Origin: Farysia itapuensis
Lineage: Eukaryota > Basidiomycota > Ustilaginomycetes > Ustilaginales > Ustilaginaceae
Assembly: GCA_023212645.1 (NCBI GenBank)
Contig: JALBYC010000008.1
Coordinates: 372,001 to 436,000, forward strand
Length of the DNA: 64,000 bases
Direction of reading: 5' to 3'
A program made the position numbers and the translations under genes. Under the pieces are notes generated by a model that did no database searches, was not told the origin of the DNA, and saw only the letters and a program-made list of their open reading frames with translations. Shown piece after piece: positions 17,469 to 28,850 of the stretch. The stretch's first letter is position 1. Every line of letters begins with the position of its first letter.

Positions 17469-18797
17469 ATGGTAGGCAACGGACGATTTACCGAGGAAAT
17501 GTCGCTGAACGAGTCGACGGCGGCGGGCAAGGAGGATGAGCGCGATCGCGAAGAGCATACCTGGCTGGCCGCCCTGTATCCGCTGAGCCACTTTTTGGGC
17601 TTCCGGCCGCGGTCGCATCCACACGCGCCGCCTGGGGTTCGTCTAGATCGACACAGCCCGCGTTTCAACCGCTGGCACTACCGCATCGGCGTGGTGCTCA
17701 GTTTTGGGCTGCCAGTGTCGGGCTCGACGGGCGAGGTGGCGCGGTATCGCGATGCAGTGACGGGCGAGGTGCATCTGGTAGAAATGTACAAAGACCAGGT
17801 GGGCGCCAAGGTGGTCAACTCGCTACACTCGCTCATTGCAGCATGGGTGCTGATTGCTCTGCTGTCGCTGGTCAGCCGCTCGCCGTTTTTCCGGGCACAC
17901 AACTCGCCTCTGCTCATTGCTGGATTTGCCACGGAGGCGGTGGTCACGTTCTTCTCGTACCGCGTAGCGCTCGCCCAGCCGAAAAACATCCTGTTTGGCA
18001 ACGCCATCAGTTCTGTCATCGGCGTTGCGCTCACGAAAGCTTTTGCGCAGACGGATTACACGGCGGGCGGGATTTCGGGCGACAACTGGGCTGCGGCAGC
18101 AACGATTGTGAGCGTCGCAGTGTTTTCCATGCAGATGCTGGGATGCATCCACCCACCTGGTGCTGCCATTGCGCTGCTGGCCAACATTAATCCGACAGAG
18201 CAGCAAATGGGCTGGTACTTGGTGCCGGTGTGCATCATCAGCTCGCTCATTGTCATCGGCTGGGCTCTGGTCATCAACAATCTCGGCGGACGACGCTGGC
18301 CGGAAAACTGGTTTTACCTCAACGCCTTCCGCGATCCGCCCATCATTGGACCAGAGAAGCTGGCGTTTTCCAACTCGCCCGTCGAGCTGCCTCGCAAGCC
18401 GGAGCCGCCCGCAGAAACCGGATTCTACCGCCAGAGTGGCAGCAAGACTACGGCAGGCCGCGCCTCCGAAGCCACGCGAGTCGGCTCAGCCACGACCTTG
18501 TCCCCCACCGCGCCCAAGTCCGCCCAAGCAGCCCTCACCCCTCTACCGGAACTCACCACCGCACACCCACAGGCAGCGCCAGAGCAGTCACAACCAGAAC
18601 AGCCACATGCAGCGCCAGAAGAAGAAGGTGCGGCAACATCACCCAAGTCACGGATGATTGAAGAGGTGTCAGTGTCGCGCAACAACTCCAAGGGCAGCAA
18701 GAAGAGCAAACGATCCGTTATTATTCACATCAACGATCGGCGCGGGTCGGGGAGCAACATTCCACCGGTGCCTGCGGTGCAGTGGCGAGAGTCTTAG
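17469..18797 (+). CDS. HPP-family integral membrane protein
   Basis: 442 residues, intronless. The signature GCIHPPGAAIALLANINP is present at about residues 225-242, and the family segment AQPKNILFGNAISSVIGVAL precedes it. About four membrane helices are seen: VVNSLHSLIAAWVLIALLSL, PLLIAGFATEAVVTFFSY, NAISSVIGVALTKAF and YLVPVCIISSLIVIGWALVI. HPP proteins are inner-membrane transport-like proteins; some plastid and bacterial members move nitrite, but substrate here is unknown. The C-terminal ~130 residues are polar, Pro/Ala/Glu-rich and probably cytosolic. The start giving MVGNGRFTEE was preferred; the frame is open 26 codons further up, into LINE-derived sequence. Its TAG overlaps the stop of the convergent FIS1. 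Confidence 0.85.
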   Translation: MVGNGRFTEEMSLNESTAAGKEDERDREEHTWLAALYPLSHFLGFRPRSHPHAPPGVRLDRHSPRFNRWHYRIGVVLSFGLPVSGSTGEVARYRDAVTGEVHLVEMYKDQVGAKVVNSLHSLIAAWVLIALLSLVSRSPFFRAHNSPLLIAGFATEAVVTFFSYRVALAQPKNILFGNAISSVIGVALTKAFAQTDYTAGGISGDNWAAAATIVSVAVFSMQMLGCIHPPGAAIALLANINPTEQQMGWYLVPVCIISSLIVIGWALVINNLGGRRWPENWFYLNAFRDPPIIGPEKLAFSNSPVELPRKPEPPAETGFYRQSGSKTTAGRASEATRVGSATTLSPTAPKSAQAALTPLPELTTAHPQAAPEQSQPEQPHAAPEEEGAATSPKSRMIEEVSVSRNNSKGSKKSKRSVIIHINDRRGSGSNIPPVPAVQWRES

Positions 18798-19093
18798 CGG
18801 CGTCCTCCTCTGCGCATGAGGCCGGCAATCGCAATACTGGCCACGGCCGCCGCACCGCCAATCAGGGCCATGCCAATATAGCCTTCACGTGCAACGCCTT
18901 TTTCGATCAGCTGGTTGAGGCTCTGTGCTTGCAGATTGTTGGGCTCGCGCTCGATGAGAAGTGTGTTGAAGCGTCGTGCCTCGTCAAAGTTGCCCATCTT
19001 GTAGTGTCCCAGCGAGAGATAGTAGAGGCACTCGCGCCGTCTTGGTGGATCTGAGCGGTAGATTTCTGTGCAAGGGCGATAAGTCAGTGCGGG

Positions 19094-19124
<31 letters not shown>

Positions 19125-19329
19125 AGAGCGTCAACGTACCTGTGAGGAGGCCGACTCCCATGCTCATGTCGGCGCGCTGCTTGCTCTTGACGAGGCCCCA
19201 TGCATAGTTGAACTTGGTCTGTGTTGTCACATGTCCGGAGGCAAGCTCTGTCTCGTACTGCTGCTTGAGCACCTGCAGTTCAGACGGCGAGAGCGACGTC
19301 TCTGCGTCGGCAGCATAGGGAAGCGACAT
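18794..19329 (-). CDS. FIS1: Mitochondrial fission protein Fis1
   Basis: 153 residues from two exons, 19329-19140 and 19065-18794, with a 74-nt intron (GTACGT...CACAG); the split codon gives Glu in GLLTEIYRS. Fis1 is a tail-anchored outer-membrane receptor that brings the dynamin Dnm1, through adaptors, to sites of mitochondrial and peroxisomal division. The cytosolic part is a TPR-like helical bundle, with the conserved [20 protein letters not shown] motif in the second exon. The C-terminus [20 protein letters not shown] followed by RRGGRR is the tail anchor with a basic end. Length equals the usual Fis1. The intron holds ten AGC triplets. Stop codons of FIS1 and HPP overlap. Confidence 0.95.
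19095..19124. repeat. (GCT)10 microsatellite in the FIS1 intron
   Basis: Ten perfect GCT triplets on the plus strand (AGC on the sense strand) make up 40% of the 74-nt intron. Confidence 0.9.
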
Positions 19330-19465
19330 GGTAGTGCATGTGAGATGTGGACCGCAGCCGAACGTTGCGCTGATCCGCCAATTTTAGCGATCTGACAGAA
19401 GACCGCTAATTTTGGCACACAAACTGCGCCATCCGTGCGCTGTTGCTTTGTGCAACCCAACCACC

Positions 19466-21014
19466 ATGGACGGGGACGCTTTCACCTCAGTCACTTGGGA
19501 CACGAGGGCAGCGGAACCCCCGCCGTCCTCGTCGTCGGACCTGTCTTGGACTGGACACCTGCTCGTCCAGGTACTCGAACCACGCAAGGAACTCGAGGGC
19601 CAGCGCGACTCGTTTATCTCGTATGGCATCCGCGCAGAGACCAACCTCCCCCACTTTACCCGCACCAGCATGTCGACACGGCGTCGCTTCAACGACTTTA
19701 CCTTTTTGCGCGACGGGCTGAAGCGCGACTTCCCCGCCTGTGTCGTTGCGCCGCTCCCGGATAAGCACCGCCTCGAGTACCTGACCGGCGACCGCTTCAG
19801 CGCCGAGTTTATCGAGCGCCGCACCCAGGAGCTGCAGCTGTTTCTCGAACGCGTTGCGCGGCATCCGACGCTCCAGCGCAGCCAGCTGCTGCGCAGCTTT
19901 CTCGAAAGCTCAGAATGGCAGGTCGACATGCATGCACACAACTCGGCCCACTCGCTCCCCACAAATAGCGGCGTCGTCGCGGGCGTGCAGCACGAAAACA
20001 CAGGCCCACCCAGCATCCTTGACAGCATCAGCGACACCCTGCTCAACGCCTTTAGCAAGATCCGCAAGCCAGACGAACGCTTTGTCGAAATCCGCGAGAG
20101 CATCGACAAGCTCGAGGAAGGACTGGCGGGCACAGAGCGGGTGCTCTCGCGCAACCGCAACCGCATTTCCGGTGAGTAGTAAGCCCCCCCCCCACTGCCC
20201 CTTGTGCTGTTGCAAGTCCTGACGCCCAACTGACCTTTGCGCCTAGCTCTGCCGTTTGGCGATGTCTTTGCTCCCCAAATGGGCACTCGTCTTGAAGATC
20301 TCTCGACCGATTACGAAGACTTTGCCACCAGCATCGAGGGGCTCGGCTACCTCGAGAGCGGCATTACAGATCCCCTCAACAAGTTTGCCTCGGCCATGCT
20401 CGAGTTCGCCCGCATGCAGAGAGAAACCGTAAGTATTGCTGCGGCCAGGCGCGCTCTCCTGTGCTGATGTCCCCCCTCTTTAGTCTGCAAAATCGACAGA
20501 TGCGATGCTGAGCCAGATGCAGGCGTTGCTGTCGTATGCACACTCGCACAAGGCCGTGCTTAAGCTGCGCGACACCAAGCAGCTGGATTTCGAAGAGCTG
20601 ACTGATTACTTATCCGGCGTGGTGTCGGAGCGCGATCGGTTGGCGTCGCTGTCGTCGCCGTATGGCGCCGGACACGGGCACGGCGGCGTGCGTGGACCCG
20701 GGATCGGCGGTTACATCAAGGACAAAGTAGACCACCTCCGTGGCGTTGACGAAGAACGCACACGCGTAGGCCGCATGCAACGCCTCGACGTCCGCATCAA
20801 GGAACTACAAGACGCAGTCACCGCAGCCCACGACACCTCTCAGGCTTTCAACAACGAAGTCCTCCGCGAAAACTCGATTTTCCACCTGGCAAAACAGCAG
20901 GAACTCAAACAAGTCCTCTCCACCCACGCCCAAGGCCAGATTGCCCTCCACCAGGACCTCGTCGATATGTTTGACCACCTCATACCTCAGCTCGAACGCA
21001 TCCGTGTAGCTTAA
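19466..21014 (+). CDS. SNX4: Sorting nexin 4 / Atg24 (PX-BAR)
   Basis: 472 residues from exons 19466-20171, 20247-20428 and 20484-21014; introns of 75 and 55 nt with GTGAGT/GTAAGT donors and TAG acceptors. Snx4 binds PI3P on endosomes through its PX domain and, as a BAR dimer, retrieves SNAREs from endosomes and supports selective autophagy. The PX domain covers about residues 25-150 and includes the phosphoinositide-binding core TSMSTRRRFNDFTFLRDGL and the PLPDKHRLEYL loop. The rest is helical BAR region with LDSISDTLLNAFSKIRKPDE. The start at MDGDAF has a CCACCATGG context; an in-frame upstream ATG would add 18 residues. Convergent with clathrin heavy chain, 28 bp between stops. Confidence 0.92.
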
Positions 21015-21042
21015 CCAAGAAAAATATATTGTGCACAACACT

Positions 21043-24000
21043 TTAAAAGCCGTACAAGCCGCCGCCGCCGTTGAGATTGTTGGGGTAACCCGCAGTTGGG
21101 TAACCCGCAGTGATGAGTTTGGGGGCGCCGAGTCCGCCGGGTCCGATGATGGGTGCATCTTGGTCCTGCTTGTCCTGCTCGCTGTCGCGCTGGGCACGCT
21201 CTTTGACCTGCTTCTCAAGCGCCTTGAGCTTGGTCGATTGGTCGCGCATCGTCTGTAGCTGGTAGGGCATGGTGAAATCCGACAGGCCGTGACGCCACGA
21301 GAGCTCCATGACTACATCTGGTCGCACCAGATCGTAGCACGCAAACAGCGTCGCTGCATAGCACTCCTTGTTGCCAATGTCGACAAAGTAGCCCAGCAAG
21401 TCTTCGGCCACCTCTTCGCTCGACGACACTGACGCCGTCTCAATCGCGTCGCGGTACAGCTTGTCCGTCTTGGACAGCGCAATTGACTCGGTCCAGCGCT
21501 CGTTTTTCTTGTACAGATGCGCAGCCAGTCGGCGGAACTCGAGCAGGTCGTGCTTCTCCAAACGCCCGGCTAGCGAGAGTGCGTCAAAGTTGTCGTAGCC
21601 ATCAATCGACGAGCGCAGCGTCTCAAAGTCTTCCTCCTCAATCAGCAAGTCGTTGTAGGCGTCATTCACCGCCTCGAGATTATGCGGCTGGACCGACATG
21701 AGATAGCTGCGGATCAGCGGCACATTGTCGTTGTCCTGCTTCTTAAACATGCGCACCACGCGGCCATGATCAATCCGCTTCGCCAAAACCGTGAGCAAGT
21801 CGTTGAGCAAAAGCGGGTGCTGCTCGAGGTAAAACGTGAGCGCTCGGTAGTATATCTCCATGTTGGCCACTTTGGGCAGCACGGCTTTGAACTGGTCGTG
21901 GTCCCATGCATCGGCAGCGTGCTCCATGGTAGAAAGCGCGGCGTTGTCCATCTCGTCGTACTTGGTATACAAATACACCAGCTCAGACCACAAATGGCAC
22001 TGATCCGCCACCTTGATCAGCTGCGGCAGGTTGGAGCGCGACCAGTACAGCTTGAGATGCTCCATCAGACGCTCTGGCCTGTACTTGGCCAGCGCAACAC
22101 CGGTCTGTGTAAACACACCCATGTGGGCGCGCTCCAGCCCAAGTGCCTGCTCGAGCAGCGTCAGCAGCTCGTCGAAAAAGCCCTGCGCTTCGTATGCCCG
22201 CATGAGGCTCGGCAGCTCCTCGGCATGCGGAATGATGGACAGACCGGCAATCTGCGCAAGCTTGAACTCGCGCTTGCTCAGACACGCGGCGTGCACCTGC
22301 TTCCAGACGCTCGTGTTGCCCGCCTTGCGCGCAGCGTCGACCGCAGCCTGGTAGTCGCCCAGGTACACCAGCGTAGTGGCCAGCCGAGCATAGTTCGAGA
22401 CACTGGTAAACAGCAGCTTGGCCGCCTCGTACAGCTCATCGTTAAAGCACTTTTCACCGACACTGACAATGTCAGCCACATTGGTCATGCTCAAAAACTC
22501 CTCCATGTCGCCCAGACGGTTGGCTTTGGCCAGACAGTAGGCGTACTCGGTGTCGATCTTGGGCTCGCGTGCCTTTTTGCGGGCCATTTGCAGATAGCGA
22601 ATCAACTCCTCCTCGCGCCCGGCATGTTCGGCAATTTCAATCACCTCTTCGTAGTTCGACGGGTCTTCGGCCTTGACGTACGAGTCGATCGAGTCCTTGA
22701 TGCGCAGACCGTCCAGCTGGGCTTTGCCGAGGCGCGACCAGAGCGCAGGCTTGTTGAGCTTGTTGGCATACTGTTGTCCGCGCTCGATCGACACGACATG
22801 CTCGACCAGCACATTCATCGCATTCTCGTGCTGCTCGGCCTTGGAGAAAATACGGAAGGCTTCCTCGTACAGACCGTGGTCGATGGCAATCTTGGAGATC
22901 TCGTCGACGTCGTAGCCGTTGAGCCGGTCAATGTAGTTCATCACCTTGCCCTTGTCGGTGCGAATGGCAGTCAAGAGAAGCAGGTTCTGCAGGCTGCGGT
23001 TGTCGCTAAATGCCGTCTGCTCCAAGATAATCTTTTCAAGCAGCTCGATCAGTTCGTGCGGCAGATCGGCAGCCATAAACGCCTTGACCGTGGCCGAGAC
23101 ATCGTCCGGGTTGGTCGACTCGGGTACGGCGGTGGACGTGATCTGCTCGACCAATTGGCGACGGTGAACATTGTCCGAAGTAAGCACCTGCGCCCAGAGA
23201 TCCAGCTGTCTGCGCTTGACCAAGTAGCGAGCCTGATGCTTAAACATGGAGTTGTCGTTGGTAATGGCGATCAGCTCGTCGTCGCAAAAGCCCTTGGCAT
23301 AGGCAATGTACGCCAAGTACGGGTCACGCTTCTCGCAGTACTTGCCGACGACTGCAGGATCATACAAATTGTTGTCCTTGAGAAAGGCTTCTGGGTTGTT
23401 GTTGCTGTCAATGGCGATTTTGGCCAGCGCATTGTACAGAGGCTGGTCCTGGTTGCCGGCGTCGACCTTGGACTGCAACCAGGGCAGAATCAGCTTGAGC
23501 CGATTACGCTTTTCGACCTCTTCCACCAACTCGTCAATCGGGATCGGGCCAGTGACGGACTGCAGCAGGTTCTTGATAACGCCCTCATCGCAGTCGACGT
23601 CGAGCAAACCGCCAATGACCTGGGGCGTGCGCGAAGAGTTGACTCGCTGCACGTACACCTCGATAAAGTTGATCAGCATGTTCTGGTACAGATACAGCAC
23701 GAGGTCGTGAACAAAATCGAATCGGTCACACACGATAATGAGCGGAAGCTGGTCCGACAGCTTGGCCTCTTTGAGAAAGTTCTTGACCTTTTCGGGATTA
23801 TAGTGGTTCGACTCGCGGCAGATGCGCTCGACTTCTCGGATCTGGCCGGTGCGCGTTGCAGCCTGGATGTACTTGAAGTGGACCTCGGAGTCCGTGGACA
23901 AATTGACAACGGAGCCCAAGTAGTAGTACAAGCCCTCGAAGGACTTGAAAGACTCAAACATCTCGATGAGCTTGACGGGTCCCAAAAGATCCGAGTACTT

Positions 24001-26076
24001 GGTGGCAATCTGCACCACGACCTGCAAATTCTGTCGGATATTGACCTTGAGCATCTCGCGCAGACACTCGAGCGACTGTTCGACGGTAAGCTTGCCAAAG
24101 TAAGTCACCAGCCAGTCGGCCTGCAGCAGATTGGTGTGAACAACGACGCGCTTGATGTCGGCATTGTCTTCGTAGTGCTCCAGGGCGCGTTGCAGCAAGC
24201 CTGCCTTTTCGCACAAGTTGGCAATGCGAGGGCGGTCGTAGTGTGTAAACATATCGTTGCCAAGAATGGCGTCGGCGACTTGCGGCGCATTCACCAAGTT
24301 CATCTCGAGCAGACGCGTCTGGAGATGCGCCTGTTCAGGCTTGTTGTCTTTGAGAGCATCGAGCAAGAAGCTCGTGGCCTGCTGAATCATGTTTTGGCTC
24401 ATAAAGATGTCGGTGACGCGCTCAACGTCGACCAGAGGACCAGACTCGTCGCCGACCAGGCTGCTCGCAAACTCGGCACCCTTTTCCGGGTTGGTACGCA
24501 CAATGTGCTGCAGCAGAGACGCGTAGTCGGGCGTGTAGCCGACCTTTTTTGCATACAGCACAATCTTGTCAAACTGCCCAGTCTCGGCAAAGCAGGCAAC
24601 CACCTTGTTGGGCACATTGGCACGCAGGTATACGCTGAGGGCAAGGTTCATGTCGTGCTGGCGGACGATATCGCCGAGCTCTTCGCTGCACTCAATCTTG
24701 CTCTCCTTGAGCCATTTCTCGAGCAAGTGCTTGCGGCCCTGGTTGAGCACAGGTCGGGCAAGCTCAAGTGACTCTTGTGTGTTGAGCGTTCCTTTTTCGA
24801 GCAAGATGCCGAAATACTGCAGAATGGGCGACAGCGTGCCGGGCTGGTTGGGCACCTGCTTGAATTGCTCAATGGTCTGCGAGGTTCGGAGAATGCCGCG
24901 CGGCGAGTTGGCCGCAATCTTGGCCGCCTCGCCGTACTGGCCCGTGCTGAACAAAGAGTGAAATTGCTGGAGATACAAGTCGTCGGCGCCAGGCAAGTCG
25001 CCGCGCGAGGCCAGTTTGAAGGCAAGCTCGGAGTTGTTGAGCGTGCCGAGAATGTAGGGAATCACCGTGTTTTCGTCGACCGAGACCGACAGGACTTGGC
25101 CCTTGCGGTTGATGCCAATAATGCCGCTGGTGGACTCGTGCTCTGCAGTCACAAAGATCGTGTCGCCCGAGATGCGGTTCATATAGATGCAAGCGCCACT
25201 CTCAAGGTCGTAGAGGTGGATAAAGCCGTATTTGGTGACGAGGTAGACAATGCCGTAGCGCTTGCTGACCTGCATGGCCACAGGAAAATCGTTGGCTGCC
25301 TCTGGTGGGAAAAAGACGTCGACGGCTTTTTTGGTAAACGCGGGCTGACCGTTTTGGTGATCGATTTCGACGACGTGCAGCTTGGCACCGTTGGCGGTTC
25401 GGTTGGCAAAGGTAAACAGCTTGAACGCGTTGGGTGCAGAGTCTGACTTGAGCTCGGCAAAGGCAGCGGCATGACCTTCGATGGGCTGCGACACGCCACG
25501 GTCACGGCTGTAGAGCTGCATGGATCCCTTGACGCGGAATGCATTTGGCGCACCAGACGTGTTGCCAGCAATGCCGACGAGGACGAGCCACTTTTCGTCT
25601 GGACTGACGCGGTAGTTGATGATCTGTGTGCCTTGCAAGCTGACGTGTCGGTCAAACACTTTTGTTGGTGCTGCCTCGCCTTCCATGGTCCAGTGGTACA
25701 CGGCGGTCTCGGTGACGAGGCCGAGGGTGGTATTGCTGATCCACTTCCAGAAAGTGACATCCTCGTGCATGAGATGCGACTTGACTTTGGACTTGGCCTC
25801 AATGTTAAAGATCTGCAGCTGCCTCGCCGACTTGAGGGCAATGATCTTTTGCACAGGGTTCATGATGGCCGAGTCGGCTGTGATCGGTCTCCTCATGACA
25901 TCGCTGATATCATTGAGGTTGACAATGACGACCGAGTTCTGTCCATTGACATTCTCGCGAACGCAGACAAAGTTTTCCGACTCGAGCGTTACATTGGCAA
26001 ACGAGATGCTGTCGGGCTGGATGCCGACGTTGGTAAGCTGGACATGCTCGGAGAAGTTGATAGGCTTGTCCGCCAT
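21043..26076 (-). CDS. CHC1: Clathrin heavy chain
   Basis: 1677 residues, a single exon, close to the ~1650-1680 of the family. The N-terminal beta-propeller (residues ~1-330, from [20 protein letters not shown]) binds clathrin-box adaptors. The linker is followed by seven CHC repeats of helical zigzag (for example [20 protein letters not shown] and [17 protein letters not shown]) forming the leg, and the trimerisation region is near [20 protein letters not shown]. The C-terminus is Gly-rich, ending GGGGLYGF. It coats vesicles at the plasma membrane, endosomes and trans-Golgi. Strong codon bias leaves long antisense open frames, which are not genes. It shares a 214-bp divergent promoter with RPT4. 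Confidence 0.98.
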   Translation of the reverse strand: MADKPINFSEHVQLTNVGIQPDSISFANVTLESENFVCVRENVNGQNSVVIVNLNDISDVMRRPITADSAIMNPVQKIIALKSARQLQIFNIEAKSKVKSHLMHEDVTFWKWISNTTLGLVTETAVYHWTMEGEAAPTKVFDRHVSLQGTQIINYRVSPDEKWLVLVGIAGNTSGAPNAFRVKGSMQLYSRDRGVSQPIEGHAAAFAELKSDSAPNAFKLFTFANRTANGAKLHVVEIDHQNGQPAFTKKAVDVFFPPEAANDFPVAMQVSKRYGIVYLVTKYGFIHLYDLESGACIYMNRISGDTIFVTAEHESTSGIIGINRKGQVLSVSVDENTVIPYILGTLNNSELAFKLASRGDLPGADDLYLQQFHSLFSTGQYGEAAKIAANSPRGILRTSQTIEQFKQVPNQPGTLSPILQYFGILLEKGTLNTQESLELARPVLNQGRKHLLEKWLKESKIECSEELGDIVRQHDMNLALSVYLRANVPNKVVACFAETGQFDKIVLYAKKVGYTPDYASLLQHIVRTNPEKGAEFASSLVGDESGPLVDVERVTDIFMSQNMIQQATSFLLDALKDNKPEQAHLQTRLLEMNLVNAPQVADAILGNDMFTHYDRPRIANLCEKAGLLQRALEHYEDNADIKRVVVHTNLLQADWLVTYFGKLTVEQSLECLREMLKVNIRQNLQVVVQIATKYSDLLGPVKLIEMFESFKSFEGLYYYLGSVVNLSTDSEVHFKYIQAATRTGQIREVERICRESNHYNPEKVKNFLKEAKLSDQLPLIIVCDRFDFVHDLVLYLYQNMLINFIEVYVQRVNSSRTPQVIGGLLDVDCDEGVIKNLLQSVTGPIPIDELVEEVEKRNRLKLILPWLQSKVDAGNQDQPLYNALAKIAIDSNNNPEAFLKDNNLYDPAVVGKYCEKRDPYLAYIAYAKGFCDDELIAITNDNSMFKHQARYLVKRRQLDLWAQVLTSDNVHRRQLVEQITSTAVPESTNPDDVSATVKAFMAADLPHELIELLEKIILEQTAFSDNRSLQNLLLLTAIRTDKGKVMNYIDRLNGYDVDEISKIAIDHGLYEEAFRIFSKAEQHENAMNVLVEHVVSIERGQQYANKLNKPALWSRLGKAQLDGLRIKDSIDSYVKAEDPSNYEEVIEIAEHAGREEELIRYLQMARKKAREPKIDTEYAYCLAKANRLGDMEEFLSMTNVADIVSVGEKCFNDELYEAAKLLFTSVSNYARLATTLVYLGDYQAAVDAARKAGNTSVWKQVHAACLSKREFKLAQIAGLSIIPHAEELPSLMRAYEAQGFFDELLTLLEQALGLERAHMGVFTQTGVALAKYRPERLMEHLKLYWSRSNLPQLIKVADQCHLWSELVYLYTKYDEMDNAALSTMEHAADAWDHDQFKAVLPKVANMEIYYRALTFYLEQHPLLLNDLLTVLAKRIDHGRVVRMFKKQDNDNVPLIRSYLMSVQPHNLEAVNDAYNDLLIEEEDFETLRSSIDGYDNFDALSLAGRLEKHDLLEFRRLAAHLYKKNERWTESIALSKTDKLYRDAIETASVSSSEEVAEDLLGYFVDIGNKECYAATLFACYDLVRPDVVMELSWRHGLSDFTMPYQLQTMRDQSTKLKALEKQVKERAQRDSEQDKQDQDAPIIGPGGLGAPKLITAGYPTAGYPNNLNGGGGLYGF

Positions 26077-26290
26077 GCCGGTAGTAAGTTACGGGAAGTT
26101 GACCACGGCAGCACAAATGGATGGAAGGATGGTGGTGGTGGTGGTCAACCAACGCGCACAGCCAACACACGCGCACAGTCCAAGCGTGCGAAGAATGTGT
26201 TAGTTTCCGATCATCGCGTCATCTCGGCCGAAAGAATTGGGCCGTAGAAGAACGCGCGTTCTCCACTTTCGGTGTTGCTCACCCACCATC

Positions 26291-27490
26291 ATGGCAGAAG
26301 CATCAGAGCCCCTCCTCTCCTCGGATCCTGCCAAGGACAAGGCCCTGAAAGCGTACAAACAGGCACTCAAACAGCATGAAGACCTGTCGGAAAACCTCAA
26401 AAAGCTCCGCTTCGGCCTCAAAGATCTGGAGAAATCATACGAAAAGACAGAGGATGACATCAACGCATTGCAGTCGGTAGGGCAGATCATCGGCGAAGTG
26501 CTCAAGCAGCTGGACGACGAACGATTCATCGTCAAGGCTTCCTCTGGGCCACGCTATGTTGTTGGCATCCGCGCCAGCGTGCCCAAACACAAGCTCAAAC
26601 AAGGCGTACGTGTCTCGCTCGACATGACGACATTGACCATTATGCGAATCTTGCCACGCGAGGTGGATCCACTGGTGTACAACATGAGCATGGAGGATCC
26701 CGGTGCGGCTAGCTTTGCGGGCATTGGCGGTCTGTCGGATCAGATCCGCGAGCTGCGAGAAGTCATCGAACTCCCCCTGCTCAATCCAGAACTCTTCATG
26801 CGTGTGGGCATCAAACCACCCAAGGGCGTCTTGCTCTACGGTCCTCCCGGCACAGGCAAAACACTGCTGGCAAGAGCAGTGGCAAGCACACTGGAAACCA
26901 ACTTCCTCAAAGTGGTGTCGAGTGCGATTGTGGACAAGTACATTGGCGAAAGTGCTCGACTGGTGCGCGAGATGTTTGGATATGCCAAAGAACACGAGCC
27001 ATGCATCATCTTCATGGACGAGATTGACGCTATTGGCGGTCGTCGTTTCAGCGAAGGCACCAGTGCGGACCGCGAGATTCAGCGCACGCTGATGGAGCTC
27101 CTCAACCAGATGGACGGCTTCGACTACCTGGGCAAAACCAAAATCATCATGGCCACCAACCGTCCCGATACCCTAGACCCTGCACTCATGCGACCCGGAC
27201 GCATCGACCGAAAGATCGAGATCCCTCTGCCCAACGAGCAGTCGCGCTTAGAGATTCTCAAGATTCACACCAAGCCCATTGCGAAAAAGGAGGAGCTAGA
27301 CTACGAGGCCATTGTCAAGCTCAGTGATGGTTTCAACGGCGCTGACTTGCGCAATGTGGCAACAGAAGCAGGCATGTTTGCAATTCGCGACGACAGAGAC
27401 TATTGCGTACAAGAAGATTTCATGAAGGCGGTGCGCAAGTTGCAGGAAGCCAAGAAGCACGAGTCCAAGATCGACTACAGCGCCATTTAG
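26291..27490 (+). CDS. RPT4: 26S proteasome AAA-ATPase subunit Rpt4
   Basis: 399 residues, no intron. Rpt4 (PSMC6) is one of six ATPases in the base of the 19S regulatory particle that unfold substrates and open the 20S gate. A coiled coil occupies residues ~15-70, then the OB domain, then the AAA module with Walker A GPPGTGKT at ~184-191, Walker [15 protein letters not shown], the Arg-finger region [11 protein letters not shown], and the C-terminal helical domain. The start at MAEASEPLL follows CCATCATGG; an upstream in-frame start would add 18 non-homologous residues. The C-terminus lacks an HbYX motif, as expected for Rpt4. Convergent with the Knh1-like gene, 11 bp apart. Confidence 0.97.
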   Translation: MAEASEPLLSSDPAKDKALKAYKQALKQHEDLSENLKKLRFGLKDLEKSYEKTEDDINALQSVGQIIGEVLKQLDDERFIVKASSGPRYVVGIRASVPKHKLKQGVRVSLDMTTLTIMRILPREVDPLVYNMSMEDPGAASFAGIGGLSDQIRELREVIELPLLNPELFMRVGIKPPKGVLLYGPPGTGKTLLARAVASTLETNFLKVVSSAIVDKYIGESARLVREMFGYAKEHEPCIIFMDEIDAIGGRRFSEGTSADREIQRTLMELLNQMDGFDYLGKTKIIMATNRPDTLDPALMRPGRIDRKIEIPLPNEQSRLEILKIHTKPIAKKEELDYEAIVKLSDGFNGADLRNVATEAGMFAIRDDRDYCVQEDFMKAVRKLQEAKKHESKIDYSAI

Positions 27491-27501
27491 TGCCCACAAT
27501 A

Positions 27502-28056
27502 CTAATCTGCATCTACGTTGAGCTGGGCGTTGATCTGTGCATCGAGCTGTGCGTCGGGCTGAGCGGCGAGCTTTGCGCCAATGGTAAACTTGGGCGATGC
27601 ATTGCCCGAATCGCCCATGAGGACAATGATGTAATCTGAGCGCGGCTGCAAATCGTCTGGCAGCTTGATCTCGACAATGCCGGCAGCAATGGGAAAGTCG
27701 TTGGCCAGCGTCCAGTGCAGATTCTCGCCACCGTCACCGTTGGCGGGCAGGTAGCCAAGTTTGACTATGCCCGTGTAGTTTCGCGCCTGGTCAGGCATGT
27801 CGGCTGTGCTCCATTTGACGTGGTGGATCTGTCCAGCGTGCCAGACGGATTGCGCGCTGGGCTGAGTGATGGTCGGATTGTAGACGATGCGCTTTTCAGG
27901 CTGGACAATCATATGGTCTCGAAGCATGCTGTTCCAGTCTGTATTCTCCAACTGTCGCTTGAGCATGACCTGGGCAGGTGTGGCATAGCTTGCTGGTCTG
28001 CTCCAGACCGAAGCAGCGAGGAGCGACGCAGCTGTGAGCCATAGGAAGAACTGCAT
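27502..28056 (-). CDS. Secreted Kre9/Knh1-type wall protein
   Basis: 184 residues, one exon. An N-terminal signal peptide is clear (MQFFLWLTAASLLAASVWS). Residues ~60-165 form the Ig-like Kre9/Knh1 domain seen in fungal Ser/Thr-rich, often GPI-linked wall proteins: PTITQPSAQSVWHAGQIHHV then KWS at the start, a middle IVEIKLPDDL, and SDYIIVLMGDSGNASPKFTI at the end. Kre9/Knh1 proteins act in beta-1,6-glucan assembly, but single-domain members are of unknown role. The tail is a short Asp/Ala/Gln-rich repeat (QLDAQINAQLN) rather than a Ser/Thr-rich region with a GPI signal, so it is probably freely secreted. It shares a ~795-bp divergent promoter with the Kex2-repeat gene. Confidence 0.8.
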   Translation of the reverse strand: MQFFLWLTAASLLAASVWSRPASYATPAQVMLKRQLENTDWNSMLRDHMIVQPEKRIVYNPTITQPSAQSVWHAGQIHHVKWSTADMPDQARNYTGIVKLGYLPANGDGGENLHWTLANDFPIAAGIVEIKLPDDLQPRSDYIIVLMGDSGNASPKFTIGAKLAAQPDAQLDAQINAQLNVDAD

Positions 28057-28850
28057 TGTGGTGATGGATGGAGGAGGGCAAAAGGAGCGAGGCAGCTCTT
28101 TATGCTGGCGATATGCAGCGTCAGGGGTACGTGCGCAGGTGGGGATGCTCAACTACAAGGAACGTGGAGCCGTGCTGCGGAATGAAGTGAGCCTGGAGAT
28201 CACCGGGAGAGCTAGCTCTGGCTTTGGATCAAGCTCGACGCTCTCGACGCCCGCAGAGACTAGCGCTCTACCCACGCTAATCCGCCATCCACAATTGGCT
28301 CAGATGAAGAATCAACGACAACGGGATGCAAGCAACCTTGTTGGCGGCTGATGATGCGCTGCGACGCAAGAGTATGAGCAGCGGCAGCTCCAGCTGTCCC
28401 TCTGTGGGCCCACACGTCAAACAACGCCAGAAGGAATTTTGCGACGGCGACCTGTGCGCTAGCCCGTTTCTCGCGCTCAGTCCTGATGGATTGGAACATC
28501 GACAGCTTGCACTGGACGTTTGCCGCACAAGCAAGCCAAGCGAGCGCTTAGCCGCAGCTTGGCCCTCCATGCTTCTTCCCCTATCCAACCTACGACGGCC
28601 CTCGTCGTCTTCTTTCTTCTTTCCACAGTATTCGCGATCCTTGCACGTCGCTACCGAGATCATAGCTATGACAAGTCTTGGCGGAGATAGGGACTGCCAC
28701 ACATGTCCTACTACTCTATGTCCAGCGCAAACATGTATATAAGGATGGCCATCCCAGGACCTTCCTCGTGCCTCATCATCAAAGCCACTCCACTCCCTCT
28801 CCTCTTCCCATTTGCCTTGCCCCCCCTTCTGCTCACACGTTCTTTACAAG
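28057..28850. promoter_or_regulatory. Divergent promoter of two secreted-protein genes, with TATA box
   Basis: No gene seen. TATATAA at 28736-28742 lies 109 bp before the ATG of the Kex2-repeat gene, followed by a C/T-rich leader, the layout of a strongly expressed inducible fungal gene. Confidence 0.6.

Noticed and set aside
21682..24771. Plus-strand open frame of 1029 codons
   Set aside because: Exactly antisense to clathrin heavy chain; it has no domains and results from the strong codon bias of the real gene.
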